NCBI GenBank assembly: GCA_007121535.1
Contig: SKKK01000485.1
Coordinates: 1 to 37,663 of the forward strand
Source of the DNA: Planctomycetaceae bacterium
GTDB taxonomy: Bacteria; Planctomycetota; Planctomycetia; Pirellulales; Pirellulaceae
Length of the DNA stretch: 37,663 bases
Direction of reading: 5' to 3'
Positions 35,553-37,663 of the stretch are shown piece after piece. Numbering within the stretch: position 1 is the first letter of the stretch; the number at the start of each line of letters is the position of its first letter. A model generated the notes under the pieces. The model ran no database searches. It saw only the letters and a list, made by a program, of their open reading frames with translations, and was not told where the DNA came from. The translations under genes and the position numbers were made by a program.

Positions 35553-36171
35553 GATGAGATACCTCCAAAACTGGTGTGCCTTCCCCTCCCGGAGAAGCGG
35601 CTGCGTATCCACGAAACGTCTTGAACAACGAAGGACGATGATTGTCGTCCGTGTATTCTCGCAAAAAGTTTGAGCCAACTCAGCCGAGTACCCTTGATTC
35701 TAACGTTTCCCGAGCATCCGGGACAACCGTCTACCACAAGTGTCACGAAATTCCCTTCAGTGGTCCAGTCAATTGGAGCGGGGTTGTTGCAGTCTTGGAT
35801 CGATTCTGTCGCGAATCTAGTGCGTTGTCCAGGCCAAAAATGCGGATTGTGAGCGGCACGGCGCTAGCCGCCGGTTCTGGATGCCACCGGCGGCTAGTGC
35901 CGTGCCGCTCACTCATCCCGACCCCAAGATTTCGCCCGGACAACGCACTAGCCTAAGTTCGGGGTGAAGTACGTCGGGTGGCCTCTGGTAAGACGCACGT
36001 CCCAACCGGCGGCTTCCTACGACCGGTTGCCGGAGACCCGATCATCCGCTATGCTTGAGGGCACGTCGTTCGGAACCGTTTTCACGCCTTACCAATGTGG
36101 CGGCGGCGTTCGGCCAGTGCGCGACAGGTTCCGATCGAGTTCTTCGGACGTTTTCGGAGGATGTGGGATCT
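35553..36171. other. intergenic region between divergent giant protein and Uma2 genes
   Basis: About 620 bases. The first 265 (35553-35816) should hold the promoter of the giant gene; I see its ribosome binding site but no clear promoter boxes. A palindromic element occupies 35817-35951. The remaining 220 bases, before the Uma2 gene, contain a continuous open frame with no recognisable protein. Confidence 0.5.
35817..35951. repeat. 135-bp palindromic element with 12-nt terminal inverted repeats
   Basis: The ends ctagtgcgttgtcc and ggacaacgcactag are exact inverted copies. The inner arms, gagcggcacggcgctagccg and its near-inverse cggctagtgccgtgccgctc, form a second stem. It is a MITE-like non-coding element of the same family as those at 1-173, 8960-9030 and 36929-37106. 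Confidence 0.92.
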
Positions 36172-36897
36172 ATGGCGATTTCGACAGGTGAGCGGCTGAC
36201 GCGCGGTCCGGCTGCCGGGTCGGACGTGCCGGTGTTAGAACCAGGAGACCGGCTGACGCGGGAGGAATTCGAGCGGCGGTATGCGGCGATGCCTAGTCTG
36301 AAGAAAGCGGAACTGATCGAAGGAGTCGTGTACATGCCATCGCCGGTCCGGGCGCGTCGTCATGGGAACCCGCATGCCAAACTTGTCGGTTGGCTGGTTC
36401 ACTACGAGGCCAAGACGCCGGGTGTCGAAGTGGCCGACAATGCCACGGCTCGGCTGGATCTGGACAACGAGCCCCAACCGGATGCGATGCTATACGTCGC
36501 CCCGGAATTCGGCGGCCACGTGCGGATCAGCCCGGATGACTATATCGAAGCGGCTCCGGAATTGGTAGCAGAGGTCGCGTCGAGCAGTGCCAGCTACGAC
36601 TTGAATACGAAGCTGCACGTCTATCGCCGTAGCGGCGTCCGGGAGTATATCGTGTGGCGAACGCTGGATCGCGAGATCGATTGGTTCGTGCTCCGCGCAG
36701 GCCGATACGAACGATTGGAAGCAGACGAACGCGGCGTGGTGCGCAGCGCGTCTTTCCCGGGGCTTTGGCTCGATACAGCCGCTCTGTTGTGCGGGGACCT
36801 GGCAGGCGTACTGCGAGTCCTGGACGACGGCTTGGCCACGGAGCAACACGCCGCCTACGCCGTGCAACTGGCCCAGCCGAAGTCGAACCCGGGCTGA
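36172..36897 (+). CDS. Uma2-family PD-(D/E)XK endonuclease-like protein
   Basis: 241 residues. Typical Uma2 segments in order: LTREEFERRYAAMPSLKKAE (about 27-46), LIEGVVYMPSPV, PQPDAMLYV with the first acidic residue, ELVAEVASSSASYDLNTK with Glu-x-Val and the downstream Lys, and YRRSGVREYIVW. These residues define the PD-(D/E)XK-like nuclease fold (DUF820). The family is greatly expanded in planctomycetes and cyanobacteria; biological role unclear. The ATG at 36172 was chosen with GGAGG about 11 bases upstream. A GTG three codons earlier sits too close to that site. The gene lies between two dockerin-protein genes on the opposite strand and between two palindromic elements. Confidence 0.88.
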   Translation: MAISTGERLTRGPAAGSDVPVLEPGDRLTREEFERRYAAMPSLKKAELIEGVVYMPSPVRARRHGNPHAKLVGWLVHYEAKTPGVEVADNATARLDLDNEPQPDAMLYVAPEFGGHVRISPDDYIEAAPELVAEVASSSASYDLNTKLHVYRRSGVREYIVWRTLDREIDWFVLRAGRYERLEADERGVVRSASFPGLWLDTAALLCGDLAGVLRVLDDGLATEQHAAYAVQLAQPKSNPG

Positions 36898-36928
36898 GGA
36901 CGGCAAAGGAAAACGCGTCGGGTTTTGT

Positions 36929-37106
36929 CTGAGCGGCACGGCGCTAGCCGCCGTTTCTTGTGGTTTTGGTATCGGCGGCAAGTGCGTTGTCCAGGGCAAA
37001 AATGCGGATTGTGAGGCGTTAGCCGCCGGTTCTGGACGCCACCGGCGGCTAGCGCCGTGCCGCTCACTCATCGCGACGCCAAGATTTCGCCCGGACAACG
37101 CACTAG
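36929..37106. repeat. half element plus full palindromic element
   Basis: A half unit starting ctgagcggcacggcgctagc at 36929 is followed by a full element at 36980-37106 whose ends are agtgcgttgtcc and ggacaacgcact. The inner arms contain gccgccggttctggacgcca and its partners. The element ends only five bases from the stop codon of the dockerin-type gene at 37112. Confidence 0.9.
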
Positions 37107-37111
37107 CGTCA

Positions 37112-37663
37112 TCAGCCGAGCAGTGCAAACACGGTGTCGTAGCGATCCCATGCTGCGTCCCCGCGCCGACCACTCGACCGTTCGGCCAAGAGTGACAGGA
37201 CGTCCTCCAGCGGATCCCAGCGGTCAAGCACGTGGTCATCGCGTCCGTTATCTGCTGGCCTACGGCGGGTGTGTCGAGCGAGGGTTTCGTCGGGTGGCGA
37301 CTTGCGTCCGCCGCTTGTGAGCCACGGCGTCGAGTCTGTGATGGCCGATTCTTTTCGAGGGAGCACGGCGCTGGGAGCCTGTTCCAATCCGGGCCCATGT
37401 TCCAACGGCGGTAGCGACAAGCGATTCGGACTTTCCAAGCCTGCCGCCATCCAAGCACTGTATACCGATTCTCCCTCGCCGCCACCGTTCGATTCTCCCT
37501 CGCCGCCACCGTTCGCTGGGGCACGCCAGTTGTCTGGGAAGTTGGACGGGAAGACGAGCGTCTGTTCGCCCGATTGCACTGCCAGCCGAGTCTTGCCGAA
37601 ATTGGGCGCGAAGAACGCCAGATCGCCGAAATCGACTCGGCCGGACTTGTCGAAATCCGCCCA
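37112..37663 (-). CDS. C-terminal part of a second dockerin-type secreted protein, runs off the window
   Basis: 183 residues are visible, beginning within a dockerin-like EF-hand loop (WADFDKSGRVDFGDLAFFAP) and followed by the same linker as the giant protein (VQSGEQTLVFP). A Gly/Glu/Ser-rich stretch and a charged tail ending DRYDTVFALLG follow. The first 110 or so bases match the equivalent part of the gene at 31023-35552 with only two differences seen, but the tails then diverge. The start lies beyond the right edge. By analogy this is a surface or secreted protein; nothing can be said of its other domains. Confidence 0.85.
   Translation of the reverse strand, partial: WADFDKSGRVDFGDLAFFAPNFGKTRLAVQSGEQTLVFPSNFPDNWRAPANGGGEGESNGGGEGESVYSAWMAAGLESPNRLSLPPLEHGPGLEQAPSAVLPRKESAITDSTPWLTSGGRKSPPDETLARHTRRRPADNGRDDHVLDRWDPLEDVLSLLAERSSGRRGDAAWDRYDTVFALLG

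Overview
The window looks like chromosome from a member of Planctomycetota, most like the Pirellulaceae (Rhodopirellula and relatives). The evidence is a very large secreted protein with the planctomycete LEPR-XLL-type N-terminal motif and C-terminal dockerin-like EF-hand repeats, a degenerate serine/threonine-kinase-like protein of a type common in this phylum, a Uma2 gene, moderately high GC, and many dispersed palindromic repeats between genes. This assignment is by recognition only; no search was run.

Layout. 1-490: two and a bit copies of a 78-bp repeat, then an AT-rich stretch with a possible promoter. 492-3880: a ferrous-iron operon, with a membrane-anchored DtxR/FeoA-type protein translationally coupled to FeoB. 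3881-4190: two palindromic structures separating convergent genes. 4103-13459 (minus strand): a compact five-gene operon, in transcription order an FHA-domain protein, a membrane-tethered double-GTPase-like protein with a zinc-ribbon-like Cys cluster, a pseudokinase, a GAP1-like GTPase-associated protein of 1061 residues, and a single-pass membrane protein of unknown fold. It resembles the GTPase-centred bacterial conflict or signalling systems known mainly from comparative genomics, and is the best candidate here for an undescribed system. 13563-15545: a YhcC-type radical SAM protein and a LexA-wHTH/pRiA4b-ORF3 fusion. 15546-16344: a repeat island with four tandem hairpin units and partial relatives. 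16345-19044: a secreted clan GH-A-like glycoside hydrolase.

19273-27368 encodes a free-standing acyl carrier protein coupled (ATGA overlap) to a 2607-residue highly reducing type I polyketide synthase, KS-AT-DH-psiKR-ER-KR-ACP, fused to a C-terminal PLP-dependent alpha-oxoamine synthase. The predicted product class is an alkyl alpha-aminoketone (sphingoid-base-like) made by chain release through decarboxylative condensation with an amino acid. Rhamnulokinase (27357-28865, minus) converges on it with a 12-nt tail overlap.

28866-31022 is a decayed zone: a metallophosphoesterase gene whose 3' part is replaced by repeat DNA, an orphan 93-residue conserved protein, and a chimera of two broken secreted-enzyme genes. 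31023-37663 holds a 1509-residue LEPR-XLL/dockerin protein and, at the right edge, the C-terminal end of a second one with an almost identical dockerin segment. Between them lies a Uma2-family gene on the opposite strand, bracketed by two palindromic elements.

Four loci share one palindromic family (core ggctagcgccgtgccgctca, outer end agtgcgttgtcc), and at least three share a second family (core gggagtcgttttcgg). These elements shape gene ends: they encode the last residues of two genes and sit inside the GTPase operon.
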